A stretch of DNA of 64,000 nt from positions 496,001 through 560,000 of the forward strand of contig NZ_BMFQ01000001.1 in the NCBI RefSeq assembly GCF_014638915.1, read 5' to 3'. A program made the translations under genes and the position numbers. This document shows positions 16,857 through 25,359 of this stretch, piece by piece; the stretch's first letter is position 1; each line of letters begins with the position of its first letter. The notes beneath the pieces are model-generated. The model had not been told where the DNA came from. It ran no database searches and saw only the letters and a program-made list of their open reading frames with translations. Origin of the DNA: Xanthomarina arctica (GTDB taxonomy: Bacteria; Bacteroidota; Bacteroidia; Flavobacteriales; Flavobacteriaceae).

Positions 16857-17590
16857 AACCCTCTCTCCTTCTGTAACTGCTCATAAGCCTCTTGAACCTG
16901 TCTGAATTTTTCTTCAGCACCTTTTTGATGTTCTGGACCTAAGTGAATCACTTTATCTGGATGGTATTTTTTAGCCATTTTTCTATAAGCTGCCTTAATT
17001 TCAGTAACATCAGCTTCTTTTGTTATCTCAAGAATTTTATAAGCATTATCACTACTGTTATAAAACATGGCTTTGATGCTTTCAAAATCTTGATGACTGA
17101 TGCCTAAATAGTTTGCTATGCTTTGAATGGATTTTACTTCACTTTCAACAACAATCCCATCAGCTTTTGCTATTCCGAATAAAAAATGAAGCAATTGTAA
17201 ACGAGATGGATGGTCCATCATTTGTTTTATCTGTAAGCAAACCTCACGAACAGGAATTTCTTGTTTATTTATATCCTTAAATAATTTAAAAGCTTTATTC
17301 GCCCTTTCCTTACCATACATGCCAACAAACTGCTGACTTACAAAATCCATTTCGCGTTTATCTAGTTTTCCGTCTGCTTTTATAACAACAGAGGCAAGTA
17401 CCAATAAGCTTATTTCAAAATCGCCAGATTGGGTTTGTTTTGTTCTTCCGTATGCTTGATCTGGATTAAATTTAATCATTCCCTTAGAAAAACCATCAAC
17501 AACACTACCTAAAGCCATACCTAAAATAGCACCAATTGGTCCACCAATTGACCACCCTAAGGCAGCACCAATCCATTTTGAAAAACTCAT
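16853..17590 (-). CDS. TerB- and DnaJ-domain protein (DjlA-like)
   Basis: 245 residues. A glycine-rich hydrophobic N-terminus (about 5-32, [19 protein letters not shown]) may insert in the membrane. A TerB-like helical domain (about 55-150) carries two acidic [13 protein letters not shown] / [13 protein letters not shown] motifs. A C-terminal J domain (about 178-245) has the HPDK motif needed to stimulate DnaK. This is the DjlA layout. Its client is unknown. It is convergent with the metal ABC genes, overlapping by 4 bases. Confidence 0.9.
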   Translation of the reverse strand: MSFSKWIGAALGWSIGGPIGAILGMALGSVVDGFSKGMIKFNPDQAYGRTKQTQSGDFEISLLVLASVVIKADGKLDKREMDFVSQQFVGMYGKERANKAFKLFKDINKQEIPVREVCLQIKQMMDHPSRLQLLHFLFGIAKADGIVVESEVKSIQSIANYLGISHQDFESIKAMFYNSSDNAYKILEITKEADVTEIKAAYRKMAKKYHPDKVIHLGPEHQKGAEEKFRQVQEAYEQLQKERGF

Positions 17591-17776
17591 ATATTTTTTA
17601 TTCTTTTAAATTTTTTTTCAGTTCTAAATACCATTCTTAATATTGGGTAAAGATACTATTGTTAGTCGATTTTTTATGGCATTTGTTACGTAAACCCATT
17701 AAAATTAATGTTTATCCAAATTTATTGACCCGTTAAAACTGTGCTAACTGCCAACGCCAACTCATTACTTTTTCCG

Positions 17777-17784
17777 TATCTTTG
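17777..17784 (+). promoter_or_regulatory. -7 promoter element of the bacilliredoxin gene
   Basis: TATCTTTG matches TAnnTTTG and lies 34 bases before the ATG at 17819. Confidence 0.65.
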
Positions 17785-17818
17785 TAGTCTTAAAATAATA
17801 ATCTTAAAATTAAAAAAT

Positions 17819-18229
17819 ATGTATCCAGCAGAATTAGTAAAACCAATGCGCGAAGATTTAACCAAGTTTGGTTTTGAAGAATTGCATACCGCAGAAGCTG
17901 TTGAAAATGCGCTTACAAAACAAGGGACTACCCTAATAGTTGTGAACTCTGTTTGTGGTTGTGCTGCAGCAAATGCACGTCCAGGAGCAAGAATGAGTAT
18001 TCAAAATGCAAAACGTCCTACTAATTTAGTAACCGTTTTTGCAGGAGTAGATAAAGAAGCCGTTGACAAAGCCAGAGAGTTAATGATTCCATTTCCTCCA
18101 AGTTCGCCATGTATGGCTTTATTTAAAGATGGAGAATTGGTTCACATGTTAGAACGTCATCATATTGAAGGTCGTCCAGCAGAAGTAATTTCAGAAAATT
18201 TAATCGATGCTTACAACGAGTATTGCTAA
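17819..18229 (+). CDS. BrxA/BrxB family bacilliredoxin (YphP/YqiW)
   Basis: 136 residues from the ATG at 17819. A longer frame begins before the promoter box and is rejected. The thioredoxin-like fold carries the CGC active-site motif in NSVCGCAAANARPG, the hallmark of the family, and the later FPPSSPCMALFKDGE with the cis-Pro region. In Bacillus these proteins remove bacillithiol from proteins. Here the low-molecular-weight thiol is not known from sequence; no bacillithiol synthesis gene is in the window. A strong terminator follows. Confidence 0.93.
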   Translation: MYPAELVKPMREDLTKFGFEELHTAEAVENALTKQGTTLIVVNSVCGCAAANARPGARMSIQNAKRPTNLVTVFAGVDKEAVDKARELMIPFPPSSPCMALFKDGELVHMLERHHIEGRPAEVISENLIDAYNEYC

Positions 18230-18253
18230 ATCATTTTACTAAATAAGAATTTG

Positions 18254-18283
18254 AAACCACGATTTAAAAATCGTGGTTTTTTT
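18254..18283 (+). terminator. Intrinsic terminator after the bacilliredoxin gene
   Basis: A 12-bp AT/GC stem AAACCACGATTT with AAATCGTGGTTT is followed by a T-run (18276-18283). It starts 25 bases after the stop codon. Confidence 0.85.
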
Positions 18284-18331
18284 ATATAATTACCTAAGCT
18301 TTTAGTAATATAGCGTCATAAATAATATCTG

Positions 18332-18733
18332 ATGAAATTTTATTTTACATTCTTATTAATTGTTTCGCAAGTTATTTTTCTCGCAGTATTTGGTTGTTCA
18401 GAAAACGATGAACCTGTATCATGTAACGACAGACAGATTTTTTTAGCAGAACAAAGAGATCAAATTAGAGCCTTTGCAGAAACCTCTATATGTAGTGACG
18501 ATTTTGAATGTCGCTATATAGGATTTGGAAGTAAACCTTGTGGTGGACCGTGGGAATATTTAATTTACTCCACCACTATTGATACTCTAGAGTTAACCAA
18601 TTGGGTTAATGACTTTAACAACATGGAAGAAATTTACAACCAAGAAGGATGTGGTGGGATGTCACCTTGTAATATCCCTCCATCGCCAATTGATTTTGAA
18701 TGTCAAGATAATAAATGCATTCCCATATATTAA
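18332..18733 (+). CDS. Cysteine-rich putative lipoprotein, unknown function
   Basis: 133 residues. A hydrophobic N-terminus ends in VFGC, an acceptable lipobox, so it is probably lipid-anchored. The mature part holds nine further cysteines, mostly in pairs (VSCND, SICSDDFEC, KPCGGPWEYLIYS, EGCGGMSPCN, FECQDNKC), so several disulfides are likely outside the cytoplasm. I do not recognise a named family. It stands alone between a terminator and plsC, and no clear promoter was found. Confidence 0.7.
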   Translation: MKFYFTFLLIVSQVIFLAVFGCSENDEPVSCNDRQIFLAEQRDQIRAFAETSICSDDFECRYIGFGSKPCGGPWEYLIYSTTIDTLELTNWVNDFNNMEEIYNQEGCGGMSPCNIPPSPIDFECQDNKCIPIY

Positions 18734-18757
18734 TGTTTGTAAGCTCTGAAAATTTCT

Positions 18758-18765
18758 TAATTTTG
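18758..18765 (+). promoter_or_regulatory. -7 promoter element abutting the plsC start
   Basis: TAATTTTG matches TAnnTTTG and ends 4 bases before the ATG at 18770. If used, the transcript would start at about the first base of the start codon. Confidence 0.45.
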
Positions 18766-18769
18766 TAAG

Positions 18770-19507
18770 ATGCAAAAATTAATAGCTTACATATTAACAT
18801 CTATATACGCAGTATTCTTTTTACTAACATTAATCGTGTTCCAACCTATCCAATGGGTGTGTTTTAATGTATTTGGTTACAGAGCACATAATATTAGCGT
18901 GGATTGGCTTCAATTTTTTATTATGAGGTGCACCAATATTTTAGGAACACGTTATAGCTTCAGTAACCCGTATAAAATTCCTACAGATCAGCCATTAATC
19001 ATTGTTTCAAATCATCAAAGTATGTACGATATTTCGCCTATAACTTGGTATATGCGAAAACATGATCCAAAGTTTATTAGCAAAGTAGAATTGGGAAAAG
19101 GTATCCCAAGTGTGTCTTATAATTTACGTCATGGAGGTTCTGTTTTAATAAATAGAAAAAATCCAAGACAATCCATCCCAGCCATCTTAAAATTTGGTGA
19201 GTATATTGAAGAAACTAAGAGAGCCGCTGTTATTTTTCCAGAAGGAACGCGAAGCAAGGATGGTCATCCCAAACCATTTCAAACTAAAGGATTGGAAATG
19301 TTATTTAAGAAAATTCCTTCAGCAATCATTGTTCCGATTACAGTAAATAATTCCTGGAAAATGTTAAGATATGGTAAATTTCCTATGGGAATTGGAAATC
19401 ATATTAAATTAACTGTTCACGAACCTTTAAAATTATCTAACTTTGAGGATAAGCAGGAATTAATTAAACAAATTGAAACTACAATAAGCTCAAGTATAAA
19501 CCCATAA
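18770..19507 (+). CDS. plsC: 1-acyl-sn-glycerol-3-phosphate acyltransferase
   Basis: 245 residues. An N-terminal membrane segment (about 5-30) is followed by the acyltransferase motifs: NHQSMYD (variant NHxxxxD, about residues 84-90), the arginine block GGSVLINRKNPRQ, FPEGTRSKDG and the IVPITVNNSW proline motif. It adds the second acyl chain to lysophosphatidic acid at the inner membrane. An acyl-ACP desaturase gene follows 11 bases later, so both likely act in membrane lipid supply from one transcript. Confidence 0.93.
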   Translation: MQKLIAYILTSIYAVFFLLTLIVFQPIQWVCFNVFGYRAHNISVDWLQFFIMRCTNILGTRYSFSNPYKIPTDQPLIIVSNHQSMYDISPITWYMRKHDPKFISKVELGKGIPSVSYNLRHGGSVLINRKNPRQSIPAILKFGEYIEETKRAAVIFPEGTRSKDGHPKPFQTKGLEMLFKKIPSAIIVPITVNNSWKMLRYGKFPMGIGNHIKLTVHEPLKLSNFEDKQELIKQIETTISSSINP

Positions 19508-19518
19508 AATTCTATATT

Positions 19519-20502
19519 ATGTCGTTAAAAAATGTCAGATTGGAAGTAATGAATCATCTAGAAAAAGATGTTGAATCATTAATTGAAAAATATTTAATTC
19601 CTGTTGATAGCATTTGGCAACCAACAGATTTCTTACCTAATTCTGAAGGTGAAAATTTTATAGAAGAAGTTAAAGAAATTAGAGAACTTTCCAAGGAACT
19701 CCCTTACGACTTTTGGGTGGTTTTAGTTGGAGATATGATTACCGAAGAGGCATTACCAACCTATGAATCTTGGCTAATGGATGTTGAAGGTGTTGATCAA
19801 GGTGGAAGAAATTCTTGGGGGAAATGGGTTAGACATTGGACAGCTGAAGAAAACCGCCATGGAGATGTTTTAAACAAATACCTCTATCTTTCTGGTCGTG
19901 TTAATATGAAAGAAATTGAAAAAACCACACAGCACCTTATTGCTGATGGTTTTGATATTGGAACAGATCAAGATCCTTATAAAAACTTTCTTTATACTAG
20001 TTTTCAAGAACTAGCAACTTACATTTCGCACAATCGTGTGGCAAAACTTGCTAAAGACAAAGGCAATAAGCAATTAAGCAAAATGTGTAAAATTATTTCT
20101 GGAGATGAAATGAGACACCATCATGCCTATTGCGAATTTGTAGAACGTATTTTTGCGGTAGACCCAAACCAGATGATGATGGCTTTTCAACAAATGATGA
20201 AAATGAAAATCACCATGCCAGCACATTTTTTAAGAGAATCTGGAGGAAAAATTGGATCGGCTTTCGAAGAGTTTTCAAATACAGCACAACGCATTGGAGT
20301 TTACACAGCTACCGATTATGTAGATATTTTGGATAAACTTTTAATACGTTGGGAAATTGATAAAATGACCAATTTATCTGATGAAGCAGAAAAAGCACGT
20401 GATTATTTAATGAAATTACCAACGCGATTATCAAGACTTTCTGAACGTATGAAAATTCCAGAAAACTCGCACCAGTTTAAATGGGTTGAACCAGCTGTTT
20501 AA
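19519..20502 (+). CDS. Acyl-ACP desaturase (ferritin-like di-iron)
   Basis: 327 residues, typical for soluble acyl-ACP desaturases. Di-iron ligands are visible in two ExxH motifs, EENRHG (about 113-118) and DEMRHH (about 195-200), plus helices with DMITEEALPTYES carrying further Glu. It introduces a double bond in an acyl chain bound to acyl carrier protein, using O2 and reduced ferredoxin. It sits between plsC and an HD hydrolase in one direction with tight spacing, consistent with a lipid operon. Chain position of the double bond cannot be read from sequence. Confidence 0.93.
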   Translation: MSLKNVRLEVMNHLEKDVESLIEKYLIPVDSIWQPTDFLPNSEGENFIEEVKEIRELSKELPYDFWVVLVGDMITEEALPTYESWLMDVEGVDQGGRNSWGKWVRHWTAEENRHGDVLNKYLYLSGRVNMKEIEKTTQHLIADGFDIGTDQDPYKNFLYTSFQELATYISHNRVAKLAKDKGNKQLSKMCKIISGDEMRHHHAYCEFVERIFAVDPNQMMMAFQQMMKMKITMPAHFLRESGGKIGSAFEEFSNTAQRIGVYTATDYVDILDKLLIRWEIDKMTNLSDEAEKARDYLMKLPTRLSRLSERMKIPENSHQFKWVEPAV

Positions 20503-20509
20503 TTCCAAA

Positions 20510-21163
20510 ATGACTCGAAAAGAACAAATTGAAAAGACCAAGAGTTTTGTAAAAGAAACCCTTAAAAATGCGGAAGGCGGACACGATTGGTTTCATACCC
20601 AAAGAGTGCTCAAAAACTCCTTACTCATTTCTAAAAATGAGGAGGTAGATGTGTTTGTTGTTCAGCTTGGTGCTTTATTACACGACATTGCAGATAGTAA
20701 ATTTACCAATGGAGACGAAACTGTTGGTCCAATATTAGCTCGAGATTTTCTAACGCGAATTGCAGTAGAAGAAGAATATATTATTCATGTAGTTAATATT
20801 ATTGAAAACATATCTTTTAAAGGCGGAAATGAGGCTCAAAAATTTAAATCGTTAGAATTAGATGTCATTCAGGATGCAGACAGGTTAGACGCTATTGGCG
20901 CTATTGGAATTGCCAGAACCTTTAATTATGGGGGATTTAAAAATAGAGCACTTTACAATCCGGACATTCTTCCAGACCTCAACATGAGCAAGGAGGAATA
21001 TAAAGTCTCTACTGCCCCAACCATCAATCATTTTTACGAAAAACTTCTCTTATTAAAAGATAAAATGAATACCCAGACTGGGAAAGAAATTGCTGAAAAA
21101 CGTCATGAATTTATGCTCTTATTTTTAGAGCAATTTTATGCTGAATGGGAAGGTGAAAAATAA
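20510..21163 (+). CDS. HD-domain metal-dependent phosphohydrolase
   Basis: 217 residues from the ATG at 20510, 7 bases after the desaturase stop; an earlier in-frame TTG would overlap that gene. HD motif residues are GHDWFHTQRV (first His and Asp region), LLHDIADSK (HD doublet, about 63-64) and QDADRLDAIGA (late Asp). It resembles the YedJ/YpgQ group of small HD hydrolases, several of which hydrolyse nucleotides. The substrate here is unknown. Confidence 0.9.
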   Translation: MTRKEQIEKTKSFVKETLKNAEGGHDWFHTQRVLKNSLLISKNEEVDVFVVQLGALLHDIADSKFTNGDETVGPILARDFLTRIAVEEEYIIHVVNIIENISFKGGNEAQKFKSLELDVIQDADRLDAIGAIGIARTFNYGGFKNRALYNPDILPDLNMSKEEYKVSTAPTINHFYEKLLLLKDKMNTQTGKEIAEKRHEFMLLFLEQFYAEWEGEK

Positions 21164-21190
21164 TTCTGGTCAATTATGACAATATGTAAC

Positions 21191-21499
21191 TTAACCATTA
21201 CTAGTCATTTGTTTCATTTCACTTCGATACTTTGAGGCATTTTTTCCAGTAATCTCTTTAAAAAATTTATTAAAATTTGAGAAATTATTAAAACCACATT
21301 CAAAACAAATATCTGTAATACTGCTTTGACTTTGCTGAAGTAGTTTTGTGGCATGAACAACACGATATTCATTAACCAATCTAGTAAAAGTCTTACCTGT
21401 AACACGTTTGAAATATCTACAAAAAGCAGGTACAGTCATGCTAACTTTTCCGGCTATTTCATTTGAAGTGATTTGTTGATGGCTTTCATTTTTGGAACC
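21191..21499 (-). pseudogene. Truncated AraC-family regulator (C-terminal DNA-binding part only)
   Basis: The frame is open over 102 codons from just after a TAG at 21500-21502 to the stop at 21191. It encodes only the double helix-turn-helix of an AraC regulator (ITSNEIAGKVSMTVPAFCRYF, FTRLVNEYRV, SITDICFECGFNNFSNFNKFF, GKNASKYR). The effector domain of about 180 residues is absent, and the sequence to the right encodes something else on the other strand. An ATG at 21439 lies inside the first helix-turn-helix, so a functional short protein is unlikely. I read it as the remnant of a deletion. Confidence 0.8.
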
Positions 21500-21503
21500 C
21501 TAA

Positions 21504-21650
21504 AAAAAGTATCACCAAGAAATTCAGGCTGAAACTATTACTAAAGACCAACTAAGAAGTGTTTATAAGCTAGACAAGAAAGAAAAAGGAAATTACAAGA
21601 TGGTATTTACTGTTGCTAACGAAACGTTTACTGAGTACTTTCAATATTAA
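21504..21650 (+). pseudogene. 3' remnant of an unidentified gene
   Basis: After a TAA at 21501-21503 the plus strand is open for 48 codons (KKYHQEIQAETITKD... ending NETFTEYFQY) to a stop at 21648, with a good terminator 40 bases later. It has the composition of a protein C-terminus but no start codon except an internal ATG. It begins exactly where the leftward AraC remnant ends. The parent family is not recognised. Confidence 0.5.
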
Positions 21651-21690
21651 TCAGTAGAAACCTTCGAATAGTACCATTTGAATTATTTTA

Positions 21691-21725
21691 AAAAAACCAA
21701 CCTATATTAAGGTTGGTTTTTTTTT
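21691..21725 (+). terminator. Intrinsic terminator after the gene remnant
   Basis: Stem AACCAACCT with AGGTTGGTT (21695-21703 and 21710-21718), extended by A-T pairs and followed by a long T-run. It is correctly placed for the rightward remnant, showing that this fragment was once a transcribed gene end. Confidence 0.8.
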
Positions 21726-21869
21726 GGATAAGTTTTAACGGTTATTAAAAATGTTCAACTAGATTTTTTTAAGAGAAGGATCCAATCGGTTAAGCAACTT
21801 ATCACTGCTAGCATTCATTATAAAAAATGACTAACAATATTAATAATTTCAAAAAAAATAATTTTAAAG

Positions 21870-21896
21870 TGTAACAAATACTGTTTTTTTCATCAA
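21870..21896 (+). promoter_or_regulatory. Possible ECF-type promoter of the hydrolase-sigma operon
   Basis: TGTAAC (21870-21875) is followed after 15 bases by CATC (21891-21894), 34 bases before the first ATG. The layout resembles GTAAC/CGTC-type ECF promoters and a motif also seen at 47133 and 48667. No TAnnTTTG box is present. Autoregulation by the sigma factor in the operon is an inference. Confidence 0.4.
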
Positions 21897-21927
21897 AGGA
21901 GTGTAAACCTTTAAAAACTATAGTATC

Positions 21928-22815
21928 ATGAAAAAATTAATCAAAGTTACCGCCCTATTTCTAATTACCTTAAGCACAACCCTTAGTTTCGGTTTAAATA
22001 TTGAAACGAATCTAGTTTTAACAACAGAACCTACTCCTATTACAGTAGAAACGCTTGGAGAAGGAAAACCCATAATATATCTTCCCGGATTTGCAACACC
22101 TGGATCCGTATGGAAAGACACTGTTGAGAGTTTAAATTTAGACAGAAAATCTTATCTTTTCTCTTATGCAGGTTTTAATGGCAATGCGCCTATTGAAATG
22201 CCATGGTATGCAACAATTAAAAACGCTATTATCGAATATATTACAGATAATAACATGTCCGATATCATAATTATCGGTCATAGTATGGGTGGAAGTTTAG
22301 CAGTAGATATCGCATCCGAACTCCCTTCCAAAGTTTCAAAAATTATCTTAGTTGAAGCATTACCTTGTATGCGGGAAGTTATGATGCCAAATGTACCAGC
22401 CGAAAGTTTTCAATATAACAGCCCATACAACCAACAAATGCTTGATATGGATGCCCAACAATTTAAAAACATAGCTTCCATGATGTCTTCAAACATGACA
22501 ATAAACGAAGATAAAAAGGAGCTCCTAACAAATTGGATGTTCGAAGCAGATCGTGAAACTTGGGTCTATGGCTATACCGATTTATTAAAACTCGATTTAA
22601 GAAATAGCTTAAAGAAAGTAACTTGCGAAACGTTAATATTAGGAGCCTCTTTTCCTGATGTAAACGTTGCAAAAGCAAATTATAAGAGTCAATATTCGAA
22701 CCTATCTAACAAAACGATACTAATGGCTTCTAATAGCAAGCATTTTATTATGTTTGATCAGCCAGAGTGGTTTTATAAATCTGTAAACGATTTTTTAGAA
22801 AATGAAGCACAGTAA
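21928..22815 (+). CDS. Exported alpha/beta hydrolase
   Basis: 295 residues. A signal peptide (1-22, MKKLIKVTALFLITLSTTLSFG) precedes an alpha/beta hydrolase fold. The oxyanion region is IYLPGFATPGSVW, the nucleophile elbow GHSMGG (S about residue 114), and the catalytic His lies in NSKHFIMFDQPEWF (about 276). A long lid region includes LPCMREVMMPNVPAESFQYN. The substrate is unknown. Its 3' end overlaps the ECF sigma gene by 14 bases, so the enzyme and the sigma factor are made together. Confidence 0.9.
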   Translation: MKKLIKVTALFLITLSTTLSFGLNIETNLVLTTEPTPITVETLGEGKPIIYLPGFATPGSVWKDTVESLNLDRKSYLFSYAGFNGNAPIEMPWYATIKNAIIEYITDNNMSDIIIIGHSMGGSLAVDIASELPSKVSKIILVEALPCMREVMMPNVPAESFQYNSPYNQQMLDMDAQQFKNIASMMSSNMTINEDKKELLTNWMFEADRETWVYGYTDLLKLDLRNSLKKVTCETLILGASFPDVNVAKANYKSQYSNLSNKTILMASNSKHFIMFDQPEWFYKSVNDFLENEAQ

Positions 22816-23308
22816 AAACGAATCTTTTGAAGAAATTTATCGACAGCACCATCCCATGGTTTTACAAATGGGTTTGGGATTTGTTAAAGGAGATAAAGAT
22901 ACCGCCAACGATTTGTCTCAAGAAATATTTATAAGTGTTTGGAATAATTTAGATAAATTTAGAGGAGCATCGTCTTACAAAACTTGGATTTATAGAATTA
23001 CAGTAAACACCTGTTTACAATATGTTAAAAAAGACAAAAAAGTAAGGACACTTTCCCCTTTAGAACTAGAGCATCAAACAGCAATAATAGATACAGAAAA
23101 AACATCGCATGACGACATTTCAGAACTATATAAGGCTATTGGACAATTAAAAAAAATAGACCGATTAATAATCATGATGGTTCTGGAAAACCAAGATTAT
23201 GATAGTATCTCAGAGGTTATTGGTATTAATCCGATAAATGTGAGAGTTAAAATCCATAGAATAAAAAAACGTCTTGAAACCATTCTAAAAAATAATAAAA
23301 ATGAGTAG
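22802..23308 (+). CDS. ECF-type RNA polymerase sigma factor
   Basis: 168 residues. Region 2 covers about 9-75 (FEEIYRQHHPMVLQMGL, DLSQEIFISVWNNLDKFRG, TWIYRITVNTCL), and region 4 covers about 110-165 with its helix-turn-helix (YDSISEVIGINPINVRVKIHRIKKRL). It directs RNA polymerase to a small set of promoters. It overlaps the hydrolase gene before it (14 bases) and the membrane protein gene after it (8 bases), so the three are translationally coupled. Candidate targets with a GTAAC-like motif are noted elsewhere in the window. Confidence 0.93.
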   Translation: MKHSKNESFEEIYRQHHPMVLQMGLGFVKGDKDTANDLSQEIFISVWNNLDKFRGASSYKTWIYRITVNTCLQYVKKDKKVRTLSPLELEHQTAIIDTEKTSHDDISELYKAIGQLKKIDRLIIMMVLENQDYDSISEVIGINPINVRVKIHRIKKRLETILKNNKNE

Positions 23309-23894
23309 CGAATTTAAAAACCTACAAAGTCATTGGGAAACCAATAAAAAAAGCATGGAAGTTTCTACGCCAAACTTTGACAGCTTATATAAAAAAATAA
23401 AAAGTAAAGAAAAGGAGACTTATTTTTTCTACTATGGTACTATTACCATCCTGTTAGTAACACTTATCGTCATTTCTCTTTTCTTTTATTATGTGGCACC
23501 AGTAAAAGACATTTTAAGTAGAATTGGGGCAGGTTTAATGATTTTAGGGTTGGCCTTTCGAATTATTATTGAGATAATTAGCATTCGAAAAGCCAAACAA
23601 ATAGACCTTCTAGATACCACTTTAAAAACAGCAGAGAACTCTATAAATTTTCACCGATTTAGAAAAAACATACATCAGGTTATTGCCCCAATAGTTATTG
23701 TATTATACACGATTGGTTTTTATATGATTACACCAGAATTCAGCTTATACATGCCATTTTGGAATATCGTATTAATTGATATTTCCTATGTTGTTATTGG
23801 AATCGTCCTTTTTATTGTTATTAGAAAAGGCGTCTTAAAAGAGATGCAAATACTAACTGATATTGTTAAATTAAAAAATGAAATAACTGAATAA
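23301..23894 (+). CDS. Four-helix membrane protein, possible anti-sigma partner
   Basis: 197 residues. A soluble N-terminus of about 43 residues (SEFKNLQSHWETNKKS...) is followed by hydrophobic segments at about 45-68, 75-92, 122-143 and 150-172, then a cytosolic tail. Position directly after an ECF sigma gene with an 8-base overlap and a cytosolic N-terminal region suggest it restrains the sigma factor at the membrane. It does not show a zinc-binding anti-sigma (ZAS) motif, so this is inference from context. Confidence 0.75.
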   Translation: MSSEFKNLQSHWETNKKSMEVSTPNFDSLYKKIKSKEKETYFFYYGTITILLVTLIVISLFFYYVAPVKDILSRIGAGLMILGLAFRIIIEIISIRKAKQIDLLDTTLKTAENSINFHRFRKNIHQVIAPIVIVLYTIGFYMITPEFSLYMPFWNIVLIDISYVVIGIVLFIVIRKGVLKEMQILTDIVKLKNEITE

Positions 23895-24216
23895 AATCAT
23901 AAGAATGTTTTAATTCTAAAACTACTCAACAAGTTTTTTCCTTAGTTCAACTGGTATTTTCCTGCGTTCATTATAATGTCCTTGCTCGCATCTATTTACA
24001 GGTCACTATTGTCTCAAAAAAATAAAAACAAGAAGGATGAAAGAAACATTTGAAAAGTTCCCTTTTAATATTCGAACCATTTTTATACGGATACCAAAAT
24101 GACGTCTAAACTCTATTTTAGGATCAACCTTTCTTTGACATAAACATTTAAAATAAAATGTTATAGAAACTGAATAAAATAAACTGTAAATTTATGACAT
24201 TAGTAATTATATTTTT
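23895..24216. other. Intergenic region before the AI-2E transporter
   Basis: About 320 bases without a convincing gene, repeat or terminator. The only short frame starting with ATG (24037, 21 codons) has no supporting features. A weak TATATTTT box (24205-24212) lies just before the transporter ATG. Confidence 0.5.
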
Positions 24217-25254
24217 ATGACACCCAAGAATGAACCTCAAATAAATTCAGAAAACAATCCCTCTTTTCAAAGAAAAGTATGGATTGTAGTTGGAATACTA
24301 TCTTTTTCAATAATTTTCTTATTGCTTTTAAAAGCCACGTTTCGGGTGTTTTTGCTCATACTAGCAGGAACACTGATAGCAATATTTTTTAGAGGTATAA
24401 GTAATTTCATTCAAAGTAAAACAAAATGGAAAGAAGGGATTTGTGTCGCTATTTCCATTATAAGTACCTTGTTAATAGTGGCAGGATTATTCTGGTTGAT
24501 TGGAGCAAAAGTGCAGAATCAAGGTACCGAATTAATAGATACGTTACCTGAAATAATTGATAATGCCAAAGCTAAATTGAAAAATAATGCCATAGGCGAA
24601 AAAATTATAAATAACATATCCTCAGCAGATTCAATGGAGAAAGCACAAGTGTTTGCTGGCCAATTTTTCCAGTCCACATTTGGGTTCTTTGGTGATATTT
24701 ATGTTATTCTTTTTATTGGAATTTTCTTTACCATTTCTCCCAAAACATATGTTAATGGCATGGTGCAATTACTACCCGTTAAAGCACAGGAAGCTGGTAC
24801 CGACGTTTTAAAAAACATAGATAATCAATTGCTAAATTGGTTGAAAGGCACTTTTTTCTCCATGTTTATTGTCTTTGTTTTAACAGCTATTGGTTTAGCT
24901 ATTCTAGGAGTTCCGCTTTGGCTTGTCCTAGCACTACTAGCCGGTTTGATAAGCTTTATTCCCAACTTTGGACCATTAATTGCCTTGGTGCCAGCTATTC
25001 TAGTAGGTTTAATGCAAAGCCCTAAAATGGCACTTTTAATTGCAGGACTTTATATTCTCATTCAGTTTATTGAAAGTAATTTTATTACAACTCTTGTTCA
25101 GAAAAAATTAATTAACATGCCTCCAGCACTCATAATAATTGCACAATTATTAATGGGTGCAGTAACAGGAGTTTGGGGATTGGTTTTGGCAACTCCAATA
25201 ACTGTTATTTTAATTGTTTTAGTGCAGGATTTGTATCTTAAAAGAAGAAAATAA
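24217..25254 (+). CDS. AI-2E family membrane transporter (PerM-like)
   Basis: 345 residues with two hydrophobic hairpins at the N-terminus (about 22-95), an amphipathic middle region (95-150) and five further membrane segments. The family hallmark LAGLISFIPNFGPLIALVPAILVGL is present at about 248-272, and the end GVWGLVLATPITVILIVLVQDLYL is typical. Family members export signalling molecules, peptides or sodium; the substrate here is unknown. The gene is single, convergent with the crotonase gene. Confidence 0.9.
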   Translation: MTPKNEPQINSENNPSFQRKVWIVVGILSFSIIFLLLLKATFRVFLLILAGTLIAIFFRGISNFIQSKTKWKEGICVAISIISTLLIVAGLFWLIGAKVQNQGTELIDTLPEIIDNAKAKLKNNAIGEKIINNISSADSMEKAQVFAGQFFQSTFGFFGDIYVILFIGIFFTISPKTYVNGMVQLLPVKAQEAGTDVLKNIDNQLLNWLKGTFFSMFIVFVLTAIGLAILGVPLWLVLALLAGLISFIPNFGPLIALVPAILVGLMQSPKMALLIAGLYILIQFIESNFITTLVQKKLINMPPALIIIAQLLMGAVTGVWGLVLATPITVILIVLVQDLYLKRRK

Positions 25255-25291
25255 AAAAGAGTTTACTTATAACCGCATATTCAAAAAATAG

Positions 25292-25337
25292 AAGTGTTTG
25301 TTTGTTTCACCTTTTATAGTACCACAAACAAACACTT
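25292..25337 (-). terminator. Hairpin between convergent genes, terminator for the crotonase gene
   Basis: A perfect 14-bp inverted repeat (AAGTGTTTGTTTGT at 25292-25305, its complement at 25324-25337) has an 18-base loop. Read leftward it is followed by CTATTTTTTG, giving a T-run. Read rightward there is no T-run, so it serves mainly the minus strand. Confidence 0.6.
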
Positions 25338-25359
25338 AATAAGTTAAAGAAACTAAATT

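Noticed and set aside
24037-24102. 21-codon frame beginning MKETFEK
   Set aside because: Too short, no conserved pattern and no terminator or promoter of its own.
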